From positions 248,001 to 312,000 of the forward strand of contig JADDTR010000008.1 of assembly GCA_015345905.1 (NCBI GenBank): a stretch of DNA of 64,000 nt, read 5' to 3'. This DNA comes from Aotearoamyces nothofagi. Taxonomy: Eukaryota > Ascomycota > Leotiomycetes > Leotiales > Tympanidaceae. The notes below the pieces were generated by a model that saw nothing but the letters and a program-made list of their open reading frames with translations, ran no database searches and was not told the DNA's origin. Position 1 is the first letter of the stretch. Every line of letters starts with the position of its first letter. This document shows, in pieces, positions 32,384-43,556 of the stretch. The translations under genes and the position numbers were made by a program.

Positions 32384-35300
32384 TTATCCAAACCGTAAAA
32401 CAATCTTCCATCCCAACGCCCTAGCTTCCCTAATTGAGCAAGCAATACAGTTTCGTCCCCTACGGCTGATTAAGGCATTATAGCCTCTTTCGGCACACCA
32501 AGCTCTAGCAAGCATTTCAAGATCACTTCCAACCCGGCGTTTACGCGATATGTAGGTATCTACTAAAGGCTTATACTCCATAGCCTCGGATTGAGGAGGA
32601 GCAGGCTCGTTGCAGTCAATGATGAAAACTTCGGTACTTGTAGTGTCGAGAGATGTAAGAGGAAAAGGTTGTGGCCCATAAAGACTAAGGAGAACTGCCG
32701 ATAGGCTATGGCGGGAATATGTATATGATTTGTGAAGTGCGTGTCCTAAGAGTATAAGTTAAAACCCATGGATAACCATGCGATTATAGTAGGCATATTT
32801 ATGAAGTTTCAACTTACCAGTAAACCCCCCTTGAGGTCCATCCTGCTCTTGGTCCGATTGAGAAGAAGCTTGAGATGGATAAAACGTCGGACTTGTAGGC
32901 GAGTTCACCAGGTCTGTGTTCACAGATGGAACACAAGGATGGACTGTGACAAAGTGGACGTCGTATGTGAGCGCAAAGTTCATATCTTTACTTTGGCCTG
33001 CAGCAACGGCCACGTTCTCACTGTTTGCTGTTATGATAGTGAATTTCATCATTGCTGAGTATGTTTTTATTCCGTCATTGTCTGCAGCATCAGATATTAC
33101 TGGTGCTGGGTGTGCCGAGCTAGGGGTCGAATTCGCCGATTCCACACTGAAGAGGTCTAGAGATTCCATAGTTACTTTGAGAAGAATTGGGTCTTTCACG
33201 TCTGCAACGGGGACAGTAAAGTCTCCCGGGAGGACAGAAGTCGAGTCGCCATCGCCTAAAACGTGCGATTCCAGTTCGACTTCTTGCTTCTTCCATATAC
33301 GTGCACCTTTGGGGTTATCCCCTCCTTCTAATTGAGCAAAAGCTGTTAGAAAATGGGTTTGTAACCTAGCTGCAAAGTATGACATCCAAAAAAAAGCATT
33401 GGGGTTAATTATCAAGTTGAAGGAAATGGAAGCTTCAAACATACTACTTTTTGGCGGCAACTCCACTTCCACATTGACCCAGCCGTTCCCAACACCTTTT
33501 GGCAGAATATCAGATGACAGCCAGCCCATACATTCAGCAGCACCCTTTCCAGCAGCAAGAACACGCGCGACTATACAATAAGTACTCCAAAAACTTTTTT
33601 CGGAGTATATGAAGCCACCATACAGGTTAGCCTCTTCACCAAGTTGTGCAACAGCCTTCTCGTCATTCTCTAGCAATGTAGAAATCAATAAGTGGCTCAG
33701 CACCTCTCCAGGTAGAATGAGTCCAGTAAGATAGGATTGAGAGAGCCAGCCTGAAGGACGCATGATAGCAGGCATGTTTGATTTAGATGGCCCACGGCGT
33801 ATACCGGGTTTGGCGGTATTACCGAAGTAGGAGGAACGCTGATTAGTAATTGACAGTGGCGTCCCAGCCACTGGTGTAGTCGCAGGAGTATCAGAAAGGC
33901 CGGTAGTGGTTTGCGAAAACTTTTCAGCAATAGTCTCAATTTGGGGCCAGTGTAGTTTACGGGCAAAGTGTAGAAGTCCATTGATCTGCCGTGTCTGATG
34001 CCTGCTCTGAAACTCAGCATTGAAATAAGGCACATGAGCATCCTCTGGAGAGGAATGTGCCATTCCTGTCAGGGTCGCAAGCCATCCTACTGGAGGTTTA
34101 CCCTCCGCCACTACCTTTAGTTTAGGGGTTTCAATGTATATATTTTGTAGCCACAACCGGGCCAACAGCAATGACCATCTAACACTCATTGTTGCACTCT
34201 TATCAAACAAGTGAATTTCCTCAGGTCTAATGGCTGTAGGGTCCTTTTCGGCGTTTTCGGTGATCATATCGAGCCGTACCATGAGTTCGCAAGACAGTAG
34301 AATCTGGAGTAGCAACCAAAATTTCTGGGCACCTGAATCATAAGCCATGTCACCATCTACCGACGAATCATCTTCCTCCTCAGGTTCGTGTGGAGGACCC
34401 CATAGTATCTGGCCAAGTCTTATGCGCCATTCGACTAGACTGAAGTCGATCCAGACTGCGGGCATTGCCAATGTGTTGAGAAGTGCTTCGATTTGAACAT
34501 GAAGGCTATATGGATCGTCTGAATCGGTTACACGCGTTGGTGGAAACAAGACTTGCGTAAAAAGCTCGGTATACAACTCCACTGAGGTCCTTTTGTGCGA
34601 AGAAGGATCTTTATGGTAGGATATTCCAAGGTCAATTAGCTTCGAAATAACCGCAGTTTCATTCAAGGGCCTCAAGCCATGCTTTTTATCATTGAGAAAG
34701 TTTATCCTCCGGTCTCGAAGAGATCCCTTGCCAGTAGTCGGGCTATGGTCGCCGGTAGTCTACAAGCCTTTGTCAGACTGATAACACACAGACTGGTAAT
34801 ACTCGCAAAACTTACATTGCCCTCTGGGTGTTCTTCCTGTTCTCCTTCAAGTGCATCTGCAACACTCATCTCCAATGCTGCTTGAAATCCTATAGTTCCT
34901 CGCTCTAAGCCTTGCATACTCAGCATATTTGGTCTTTCATGGCATTTGGGCACAAAGTGTGCTCTCTGCTTCTCGCGCTGTGCGAGCTCTGCCATCGTCT
35001 CCTCCCTGTTATAGTCCGTGATCCGTGTTAAATGTGGTGTAGTCGTAGCGCAGCTCCAGGCGAGATCCTCGATTTGTCTGTGGTCGCTCAAATCCCTTAT
35101 TTCTAACTCCCCATTATATAGGAACGCGACTGATGGGTGGGGAGCTCCTATGTAATGCCCCTCAGACCGAACGCAGAATTGAGGAGCTCCGGAGAATAGC
35201 CTGCGAATCTCTTCAGCTCTGAGAGCGGACATTATCCTTTTGAGCTTTATCGTACTATTGACAGGTGGGTCTAGGTCTTTCGTGCCAGTTGGAGGTAAGG

Positions 35301-35692
35301 GAAGAGGTTTATTTGAATTTGGAATCGGAGATGTGGCTTTGTGAGGATAAGTTGGGTTGTTCGTCTTGGAAGTGGCTGTCTTTAAATGTTTGGTCAGCGA
35401 CTGATAGCACGTTCAACTTCCACAGCCATGGCCATGTTCAAAGCATCGTTATAGTAGACAGGCATACCATTAATTGGTCACTGCGCCTGAGACTTGCTCG
35501 AGGGTCTGGTCGGGGGTTCGGTTTGCTCAGCAGAGTGCGGAAGAAGTCGCGTTTGGACTGTCTCCGTTGTACCTTCTCATTGTTTTCATTGTTTTCATTG
35601 TCAATGCTGACCCCACTGTCAGATGGATCCGGAGGGACCATCTTGCTTTCCGGCGCTCTTTGCGAACGTTTCAGCAAAGAAAAAGAAGGCAT
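32384..35692 (-). CDS. Conserved fungal protein of unknown function
   Basis: I reconstruct four exons: 35692-35468, 35379-34816, 34759-32818 and 32745-32384, giving 1030 residues in one frame. Exon 1 (MPSFSLLKRSQRAPESKMVP) is basic and Ser-rich. Exon 2 holds a proline-rich linker and then MSALRAEEIRRLFSGAPQFC and GAPHPSVAFLYNGELEIRDL. Exon 3 contains the bulk of the protein, with alpha-helical stretches, for example SVRWSLLLARLWLQNIYIET. The last exon ends in EYKPLVDTYISRKRRVGSD and a conserved-looking AREALGW-type terminus. I recall this combination as a widespread ascomycete family, possibly one of the newer numbered DUFs, but I do not know its function. No signal peptide or membrane helix is evident. 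The first exon is the least certain part; the protein could start at the ATG at 35232. Confidence 0.75.
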
Positions 35693-36563
35693 CTTGGTCA
35701 AACAGAAATTACGATGCCAAAGAAGGGACAACCACAGCACGCAATTGGAAGTGGCTTGTAGGCGAGCGAAAGGAAATAGGGCGTCAAAACAGTGGGTTCC
35801 AAATTGGCTCTCCAGGAAAGATTGAAGTATATGATGACATGGTGTGGCGTCCTCGGCGAAAGATTCCAAGCAGGTCAAGGGAGCCTCCCTGTGATACGGG
35901 TTGTAAGCAAGGTCCAGGCAATCATAGCGTGCAAGTCAGCTCTCCAGCTGGCACATGCTGTATCGTATGCTGCGCGCAGGTGTGACGTCTGAGCCCGAGC
36001 GCCTTGGCATTTAAGCGGGTGGTAGTGGGGTAGTGTACTGAGTACACTATTCCTAATCATTTGTCGCTATCAATCAACCAGCAACACTGATAAGCCACGC
36101 ATCGTTTCCAAGATCCTGTTTCACTTTGATATGCCGCGTCTCTGTACTATTGTTGTAAACATCCACCGACGCCCAATCCCGCCACCAAGCTTGTAATGTT
36201 GAGAATAGAGCCGTGGCTCTCCACTTCACGTAACTCGGCCTTAAACCGATCGGAAATTGACAGAAGAGGCCTCGGTTCCTTGGGAAATACGACACCGCCA
36301 GCACGTTAATCAGCAAAACGGCCAGTACGTGCCGAGATGCCGTAAATCCTTTTAGAATACGGTGCTACACTGCTTCATTATTTGCATTTTATGTCATCGG
36401 TACACCTATAGTCCAAACGTTGAGGAATGCCAATATTATAACAGTGCGTGCACCAGGAGACAAAACGACTACGTTTGCCGTGCACGACAGCCGAAATGGA
36501 TTTTGAATCAACGCCTTGCCATGCTTGGGTATCGTACGCCGTGAAATATATACAGTCATATCC
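35693..36563. other. Intergenic region, nothing recognised
   Basis: 870 bp between two minus-strand genes. It should contain the promoter of the long unknown gene. No protein-like frame survives inspection. Confidence 0.55.
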
Positions 36564-37098
36564 TTAAGCCGTCGGGGTCTCGTGCACAACAATAAGCAGA
36601 TACTTTGGATCCGGGACAATAACGAACTCATACTTCTTCGTCCGCAGCCGTAGCAACTTAATCTCGTCCTTGATATTGATTAGGCCACGGAACTTTCATT
36701 CGTTTGGTAGAGGCTTACTTCTTCGTCGAGGCCTTGGACCAATCCTCCAGTAACATTGACGAAGTTCCACACCATAGATGCCATGTCTTCAATCCCCTGG
36801 TGTTCTCTCGAGCCCGCAGCGGGGTCTTCTGTTGCAGAGAGGACGGTAGAGGAGCCTGTAGTCGAAGAACGAAATGTACCAGTCGTTGTCAATATTGCGC
36901 CGCTTGATTTATCCAGGACGACAGTCGCAACAACCCCAGGTTTCTTCGAGAGCCGTCCCAATGACTCCAGGAACTGATCAGGCGTGTTGCTGCTGGCCTG
37001 CGAATCATCAGCACATATTTGTAACCCTTGCATGCCCTTCAAATATGGAATAAATCTTTACTACTCACATTGCCAAGTTGGTCCGCGAGCTGCGCCAT
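36564..37098 (-). CDS. Roadblock/LC7-domain dynein light chain
   Basis: Three exons, 37098-37069, 36997-36719 and 36668-36564, encode 137 residues. The first exon is ten codons (MAQLADQLGN). The centre DQFLESLGRLSKKPGVVATV and VLDKSSGAILTTTG matches the roadblock/LC7 fold. A Ser/Thr-rich, partly acidic loop follows, then MVWNFVNVTGGLVQGLDEE and the C-terminal strand RTKKYEFVIVPDPKYLLIVV. In the dynein complex this subunit dimerises and binds the intermediate chain. A Rag-scaffold-like role (MglB/LAMTOR relatives share the fold) is possible, but length and ending favour dynein. Splice phases are all 0. The gene is divergent from IPI1 with only 194 bp between ATGs. Confidence 0.88.
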
Positions 37099-37292
37099 TG
37101 AAATAATTGATAAACTGTTTGAGTCCATGTGCTTGGGGATTTAGACGGCGGCAGCCAGTGCAAACGCGGCAAACATCTCGGGCGTTTATTTGTTAGCGTG
37201 ACATGGTTAATTTATAGTGAGCGAGGCTGAAAAAAATAAGTTACATAACCCCACGCTCTGCCTGCTGAAATTTGGGCATTTAAACTATAAAG
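37099..37292. promoter_or_regulatory. Compact bidirectional promoter of LC7 and IPI1 genes
   Basis: 194 bp between two divergent ATGs, so the two genes almost certainly share regulatory DNA. No specific element recognised. Confidence 0.5.
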
Positions 37293-38898
37293 ATGGGTTC
37301 CAGCGCAAGGAAGAAGCGAGAGAAGAAGAAGGACTTTCAGGTGAGCAGTTCACAGTCCAATTTTGATCATGTTATCCATTTCACTGGCTGATATCCCATC
37401 CAGAAACCGAAGCTACGCGTGGGAAAGACGAAGGCGAAAGCAGACAATTTTACAGACACAAGCTTCAAGTCAAAATGTACGATTGTTCTATTCCCTAACC
37501 TCTATATATTCTTGTCGAGCTCTACAAACGACCCATGTTCCCGATACAGTTTATCCTCAGACAGAGCCGGTCGAAATGGGCTCGAAACTTTGTTAGACCA
37601 TGTTACGAGTTTCCATTACATAGCAACCTACAAACACTAGGGTTATACCAAATGGATGTAAAGGTCCTTTTTGATATTTGGTGGTAGCTTTTGGTGTATT
37701 CTGGCTTTGGGTACTACAATTGTTTGTAGATAAACTTGAAGGGACTCGTCGATATCTAACGCGAGGTCTTTGGTTGATTACAAGCTATTCAGGACTACCA
37801 TCCGCAGTCAAAAGCTACCATCAGATATTGTTGGGGTTTCTAGTCCATTTCAATATCACCCTAACTGTGTAATTTGTCCGAGGCAGACCAAAAGCTCCCT
37901 CCGTATTATGGAGAAGGGGTTTTGGTTGATTTGCAGTCCTCGACCGTACTATATTCTATGTACTTTAACTGACTTTCCTAGCAATCATCATCAATCAACA
38001 GTCACTCACGACTTCTGCGCCTTCATCCGCTGCCCAATTTGAGCACTACCTATCACTAGCGTCTTCGTCGAAGTCAGACTCCCAACGTCGAGATGCCCTG
38101 TCCTACCTTACAACTACTCTTACGTCCTATCCTGTCAACGCGCCTCTTCCTGTATCTACAGCGATCATACTGCCAAAACTCCTCCCGCTGATCCTTGACG
38201 GTTCTGCATCTGTGCGTACGCAGCTCTTAAAGCTTCTCCGGCTTCTCCCATCCGAAGACGTTAGTGACCGCACTGAGTCTGCCCTTCTGTATATTAGAGC
38301 AGGAATGACCCATCTGGCATCAGAAATTCGAGATGATGCTGTTTCTACTCTAGAATGGCTACTTGAATGTGCCGGCGAGGATACTGTTTCAAGTCCTGGA
38401 GGCTGGGTTAAGACATTAAAGGCATTCATGTCGATGATGGGCTGGGCTACCGTTAGCGGTTCTACAAAATGGACATCTGCTGCAAAAGCGACATTCGGGA
38501 AAGGAGGAAAGTCATTTCCTAGACAAATTGTTGTCTTGGCCCAGTTTCTCAACATCGGTCTAGTGAAGAGAACATCCACTGAGCCATTTAATAGAGGCAA
38601 ATATTGGCCATTATGGGATGTGGATGTTCATAGGATTCCGACACAATCGAATCCTTATGCGTACTTGAATCTTTTTGGAGCTCCAAGGGACGAGGAAGCG
38701 GAGATGTATACTGAGCGCGAAGCTCGTCAAAGAGTATTTAAGAAGCTGTTCCAGGCATCGATAGAGAAAGGAGTAGAGAGCGGGAAGAAGGAAGGAGGTG
38801 AGATCGGAAGGGTTGCTGCTGTCCTGCGCAAAGTATTGACAGAGGCTATGAGTGATTACGATGTGGCAGACATCTCTCCTGTCACTGGCCTTGCATGA
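37293..38898 (+). CDS. IPI1: Pre-rRNA-processing protein Ipi1 (Rix1 complex)
   Basis: Exons 37293-37340, 37404-37476 and 37982-38898 give 345 residues, normal for fungal Ipi1. With Rix1 and Ipi3 it acts on pre-60S particles in ITS2 processing and nuclear maturation; the animal relative is TEX10. The basic N-terminus MGSSARKKREKKKDFQ spliced to KPKLRVGKTKAKADNFTDTS is the most conserved block of the family. The third exon supplies a helical-repeat body, including YLTTTLTSYPVNAPLPVSTA and LDGSASVRTQLLKLLRLLP. The second intron is 505 bp, unusually long, with donor GTACGA and acceptor TTCCTAG; phase 1 is kept across it (the split serine codon of KSKSIII). No open frame bridges it. Confidence 0.9.
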
Positions 38899-39986
38899 GT
38901 CAACAGGCCTCGGTGTTTATTGGCGGAAGGTTTTTGGTCACTTCAGGACTTTTGGCTGTAAGTGGAGGATAGCATATGCGGCGTTCATGATACCCCGGAA
39001 ATTGGTAGAACATAATATTTAACGGGAATACATGGAATCCCATTAACAGTTTCGGCACGCCTTGTGGAATTTATTATGGGGTTGTCTCTCCTATATATTA
39101 ATAACGAAGTTCTCTTGGGAGCTGATATTAAGCAGTATTGCTATTTCTTGAACAATACTTTTGCTGTAGGCCCAAGGTTTAACTTTGAAATATCAAAGGA
39201 TATATTTTGATATTTTTGTAAATACAAATATATATTGTTGCCTTAGGCTAGAAGTCATGCTATACTCTCAGACACAGCAGAAATTTACTTGAAACCAAGC
39301 TAGTCCCAATAGGGAAGAAGGCTAGCTATTGACAGATTCAACAGGTCAGCTGTCCTTTTCCTGGATTTCCTAGGTTGTTGTTCTTGCTCTCTCCTGACTC
39401 AGCTTTTTACATAGCAGTATACAAGACAAGTCCAAGTCTAGCTACAGAACATAGGTATCTAGGTATGTCTTAAGCCCCTTTAGTATCTTAGATTTTTGTT
39501 GCAGAATATCTATAAAAGATAGTTTTACACCATCACTGCTATCGGTCGCAAGGTCTGCAGAGTTCTTGTTGTCGCGTTTTAGCTGTCGCGACTGGCAGTT
39601 CTTCTTGCAGGCTGGTAATCTTATTTGAAGGTTGGATGCTATAGACTTGGAAATAATATGTAAGGTATATACATGTGCTCTGCAAAGCTGTAGAGCATAA
39701 AGTATTACCAGTGCTAACTCTCAGGCCGACTTTGCGTCGGATTAACGCTACCTCAAGCTTGAGTGTAGGCTATCTAGCAGCGCAGCGCAGCTCTTTTCTC
39801 CGATCTTATCTATTGTTTACTACGAAGTGGGCGATTACTTGCGTAACGCTACTTCTAATATTTCATACTTTTGTTTTAAGGATACTGAACATCACTTAGG
39901 CCGAAGGGATCCGGGTACATTCGAGTGGCGGCAAAGCACTCTTTACAGATATCAGAAATTCGGCCGAGTATATACTTCAAGCAGCC
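38899..39986. other. AT-rich intergenic region
   Basis: 1.1 kb between IPI1 and the DUF262 gene on the same strand. It contains AT-rich patches (for example around 39190-39240) and no protein-like frame. The right end is the presumed promoter of the DUF262 gene. Confidence 0.6.
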
Positions 39987-42216
39987 ATGTCGAAGCGATC
40001 TATAGTGAGGTCTCCGGCTATGTTTGTATCACAAGATGCATCTCCTTCATCAAAGTCTAAGGAAGTCTATATCAAGAATGAAGATCCAGAAGATGGCTCA
40101 CCTGATCCTAATCTTCCCGAGGCGCCAATGTATGGCGAGGACGATGACTTTGACGATGTTGCTGAAGGTCTGCTTGCAGACGAAGAAGGTGTGGAATATT
40201 ACGAGGATTCCGGGTTTAAGATAAAGCAGGTATCAGCCCCAACGATCGTCCAAAGAACCCTTGGCGATCTATACCGTAAGTCGTTGCTTAAACACACCTT
40301 CACTTCAGATCAATTACTAAATCTCTATTAGACTTGAGTCGTACCAAGTACTTAAAACTTGATCCTGAATATCAACGTGAGGTTGTTTGGGATGAGACTA
40401 GGGCGTCTGCTCTCATTGCTTCTGTCCTTCGTAAGTTTTTAGTTTCCTAGGATTTCATTGTTATCTCACATACCATGGCAGTCAGATATCCTGCTATAAA
40501 AATGTGTTTGCCAGTTATCCGTCCTCAGTTGTTCATTATACAATTATTGTAATCTATCTTTGAATCAGAGGTTTTGGATTGAATTGATGTTCACCACGTT
40601 ACCCGTCGTCGTTATTAGTGACTTGTTGGCACATAGGCTTCTGCTTAGGATACTGTTGTAATTTCTCATTGTCCTTATCATTTTAATATGCTCTTATGTT
40701 GCTCTGCCTATACAAACGAACTAACTATCTGTATAGAGGGATACTTTATCCCGCCGATTATCTTTAATGTCATGTCTAGAATCGAAATAATTGAAGAAGG
40801 CGGAATGAGCCGAAAGTCCATGCGCCATTATCGTATCTGTGTTGACGGAAAGCAGCGATTGACCTCTGTCCAGAAATTTATGGAGGGAGATATCGGTGTC
40901 CCAGACAGCTCCCATCCACCAAAGAAATGGTCGGTAGTCAATTCTTACAAGGTAGTCTATTGCTAATAATTCTCCAAGGTTCTATTGCCACCCAGTAGTT
41001 GATGGCGTTGAGAGAGCGTCCAACCACAACATCCTTCCAGATAGCACGAAGGAGTTCTTCCGTTCTCGTATGTTCTGCTGTTATGAGTATGACGAAATGC
41101 CAGAGGCTGTGGAGGAGACGATGTTCCAGCTTGTCCAACGAGGCATGCCACTTACTCCTGCCGAGAGAATGAGAGCTCTGTCAACGAGATGGGCAACGTT
41201 TGGAAAGCAGTATGAAGTGGACTATCCCATGGTTGTTAACTGTAAGAAAGGTCCCCTTTTTTGCTTGAAATTATATATCTAATACACACTTAGTATCCAA
41301 GCAAGGAAGGGCATCAGGCTTTCGAGCCGTTATCACAATCTTTTGCCAGATCTTAGAAGTCATGCATCCATCTGGAAATAAGCGGACGAATCGAGAAGGC
41401 GTTGGTATTAAACCAGTATTGCAGGCATCTCCGCAGGTGCTGACCAGACTCTTGCTTGATGAGAAGAGTCTCAACGAGTCAGTCAAGGCAAAGTTCAAGC
41501 AAGTCTTTGATAAGTACCAGCTATTAGTCGACCTATGTACACAGAAGACACCCAAGAGTAAACTTGGCTTTAAAGTTATCCCCGACTCTGCCTTCGATCC
41601 TGCCCCAGACTACTTGCGCGAAACCCGCGTTGGACACGTCAAGACCTTCTCTCCCATCGAGTTGATGGCGACTGCCATCCTTTTGCTGGTGCACATGGAC
41701 TCACGTACAGATACGATGCTCCTCGGCGATATCAAAGAGATGAGATATTTTTTGCGTGAAAATCACAAGGATCTTCGTCTCAACAACCAGTGCTGGGCTA
41801 CAGCATGGGATTTTATTGACATGGAGCTTGTTCGTCGCCGTGGTGGAGAGGGCACAGTTCCGCAGAGAGGAGCTGGAAAGATCAATCATAAAACTATTCA
41901 TGTAATTGATGACGACGACGATGATGATGATGCCAGAGAGATAGCGCCACCAACTGCCTTGCTCACCCGTCCTGGTACTACACGGCAGACAGCGCCGCAG
42001 TCCAATGGTCAAGGAGCACATCTGCAAGCCGGTCCATCAAGAGCTAAAGCGGTAGAGCCTGACAACTTTGCCCGGCCATCTGATCACAACCCCCTTAATC
42101 AAGTTCCGTCTCCTTCGACACCAATACAGCCACGCAAGCGCAACCATAATATCGACCTTGGCATCTCACCTACAATACACAAAGCTGCCACAACGAAGAG
42201 AGTGAGACACTTATGA
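39987..42216 (+). CDS. DUF262 (GmrSD N-terminal/ParB-like fold) protein
   Basis: Five exons, 39987-40275, 40332-40430, 40737-40929, 40979-41241 and 41294-42216, encode 588 residues. An acidic N-terminus precedes the DUF262 signature: LDPEYQREVVWD (residues 106-117), GYFIPPIIF (131-139) and the catalytic-type motif DGKQRLTSV (166-174), which corresponds to the DGQQR box of this ParB/sulfiredoxin-related fold. After the core come an all-helical region and a C-terminal disordered tail with an eight-residue Asp run and basic patches (RKRNHN, KRVRHL). In bacteria DUF262 occurs in GmrSD-type modification-dependent restriction enzymes. Fungal copies are uncharacterised, and a nuclear or nucleotide-dependent role is inference. 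The exon 3 donor is the weak GTCGGT, chosen because it gives PKKWFYCHP. Confidence 0.85.
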
Positions 42217-42767
42217 GAAATTGGCGGAGAGAGGCTTTCTCAATTTCAGTTTTGGCGGGTTAGGGGCGTGATTTACGGAATATCCGATAACGAATCTAGT
42301 CGCTCAGAGGTATCATTTAACCAGGGAATTTTTTTGGCCGTGCTTTGGCTCAAAGATTCGGTCGGGGCGGTCATCGCTGCTTGGCGCCAGGGTTTTATCC
42401 TCCGTTTGGAACCTTTGTAGGATCACTACTAGCATGTTGCTGGATCGAGCTGGAGAAATCCGCCTATCATTAAAAAAAAGTTTATAGATTCTCTCAAGAA
42501 CTACTATAGTAGATAACTATTTTATGGTATCCATAATCTCGGTCAGTAACGAGATTCCTATGCTAAATCGATAGTCAGTCGTTTAGGCTTGTACGAATTA
42601 TGGTCGTCACTAGTGGTCTCATAACATGATGTGTCTTAGCAAATTTGTGAATACTGCAGAATATACTCTCGACAGACTCAAGCCAACATGTATATTATTA
42701 ATATACTTAAAGTGGAATGCCTTTCACTAGTGTCATGCACACCACCAATCTTACTTGGTATCGTTTC
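42217..42767. other. Convergent intergenic region
   Basis: About 550 bp between the stop codons of the DUF262 and CREG-like genes. Nothing recognised. Confidence 0.6.
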
Positions 42768-43556
42768 TTATAGAGCCTCGTTCGTGTTGTCCACACTCCA
42801 CTCCTTCCACCCCTTCTTCTCTCCTGGCAATCTGATTTCATCGAACTCATCCGAGGTCACACTCTTCCACTCCTCGACTGGGATCCATCCAATATAAGCC
42901 CTGTCACCGAAACCGCCAATCCAATATACGTGCTCAACCACCAGTCTAACCCACTCGCTCGTGTGGATGTTGTTTCCCGGCAGCCAGTACTTGGCGTCTG
43001 GATGGATGTTTGTGTAACACCTTGCGATATCCAGCGCATCGACTTCCTCAGCTGGGATGGGCTCAAGATGGCCGAGGAGCGAGAAGCGGGGTAGGTTAGC
43101 AGCGGAGTAAGGGAGGGGCTTCGTTTTCGAAGAGAAGAGGGAGTCGATACGGCTGGCAGGTGGGTGTGGAGGTACCCATAACAGGGACAAACTGATGTTG
43201 GAGCCTGCAGCGACGTTCCTGAAGGACGTCGCGATGCCCATGGAGAGGATGGTTGGGTTTCCGGTACCCTCACAGTCGGCTATGTAGTCTGATAGACCAA
43301 TAGGCACGCCTTGGAGGCCTGAAGGCTGAGATCCACTGGCATCAGAGGAATCTTCGGGGAAGACAGTTGAGAAGATGGCGAGAGGTGTCAGATGGAGGAC
43401 ACGACGTGCCTGCACGGCAGATTCGTAGGTGCTGGGGACGCTGAGCACATCATCGCCGTGGTGGGGATTTGCAACGGGGTGCTGTTGCTCCGTAGGCACA
43501 AAGAGAGATGCCGCGAGAGGTGCAAACAGGAATGGCACGATGGCAGGGAAATGCAT
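42768..43556 (-). CDS. Secreted CREG-like protein (FMN-binding split-barrel fold)
   Basis: Single exon, 262 residues. A signal peptide opens the protein (MHFPAIVPFLFAPLAASLFV). The body matches the CREG1-type pyridoxamine-5'-phosphate-oxidase-like family: ESAVQARRVLHLTPLAIFST near residue 45, PIGLSDYIADCEGTGNPTIL near residue 86, and a C-terminal block WVRLVVEHVYWIGGFGDRAY ending IGWIPVEEW. CREG proteins have the flavin-binding fold, but the mammalian member lacks enzymatic activity, so the function here is open. A secreted or vacuolar location is expected. It is convergent with the DUF262 gene. Confidence 0.85.
   Translation of the reverse strand: MHFPAIVPFLFAPLAASLFVPTEQQHPVANPHHGDDVLSVPSTYESAVQARRVLHLTPLAIFSTVFPEDSSDASGSQPSGLQGVPIGLSDYIADCEGTGNPTILSMGIATSFRNVAAGSNISLSLLWVPPHPPASRIDSLFSSKTKPLPYSAANLPRFSLLGHLEPIPAEEVDALDIARCYTNIHPDAKYWLPGNNIHTSEWVRLVVEHVYWIGGFGDRAYIGWIPVEEWKSVTSDEFDEIRLPGEKKGWKEWSVDNTNEAL

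Noticed and set aside
35265-35825. 186-residue plus-strand frame.
   Set aside because: Antisense to the inferred first exon and intron of the long unknown gene; the minus-strand reading is basic, Ser-rich and splices in phase.
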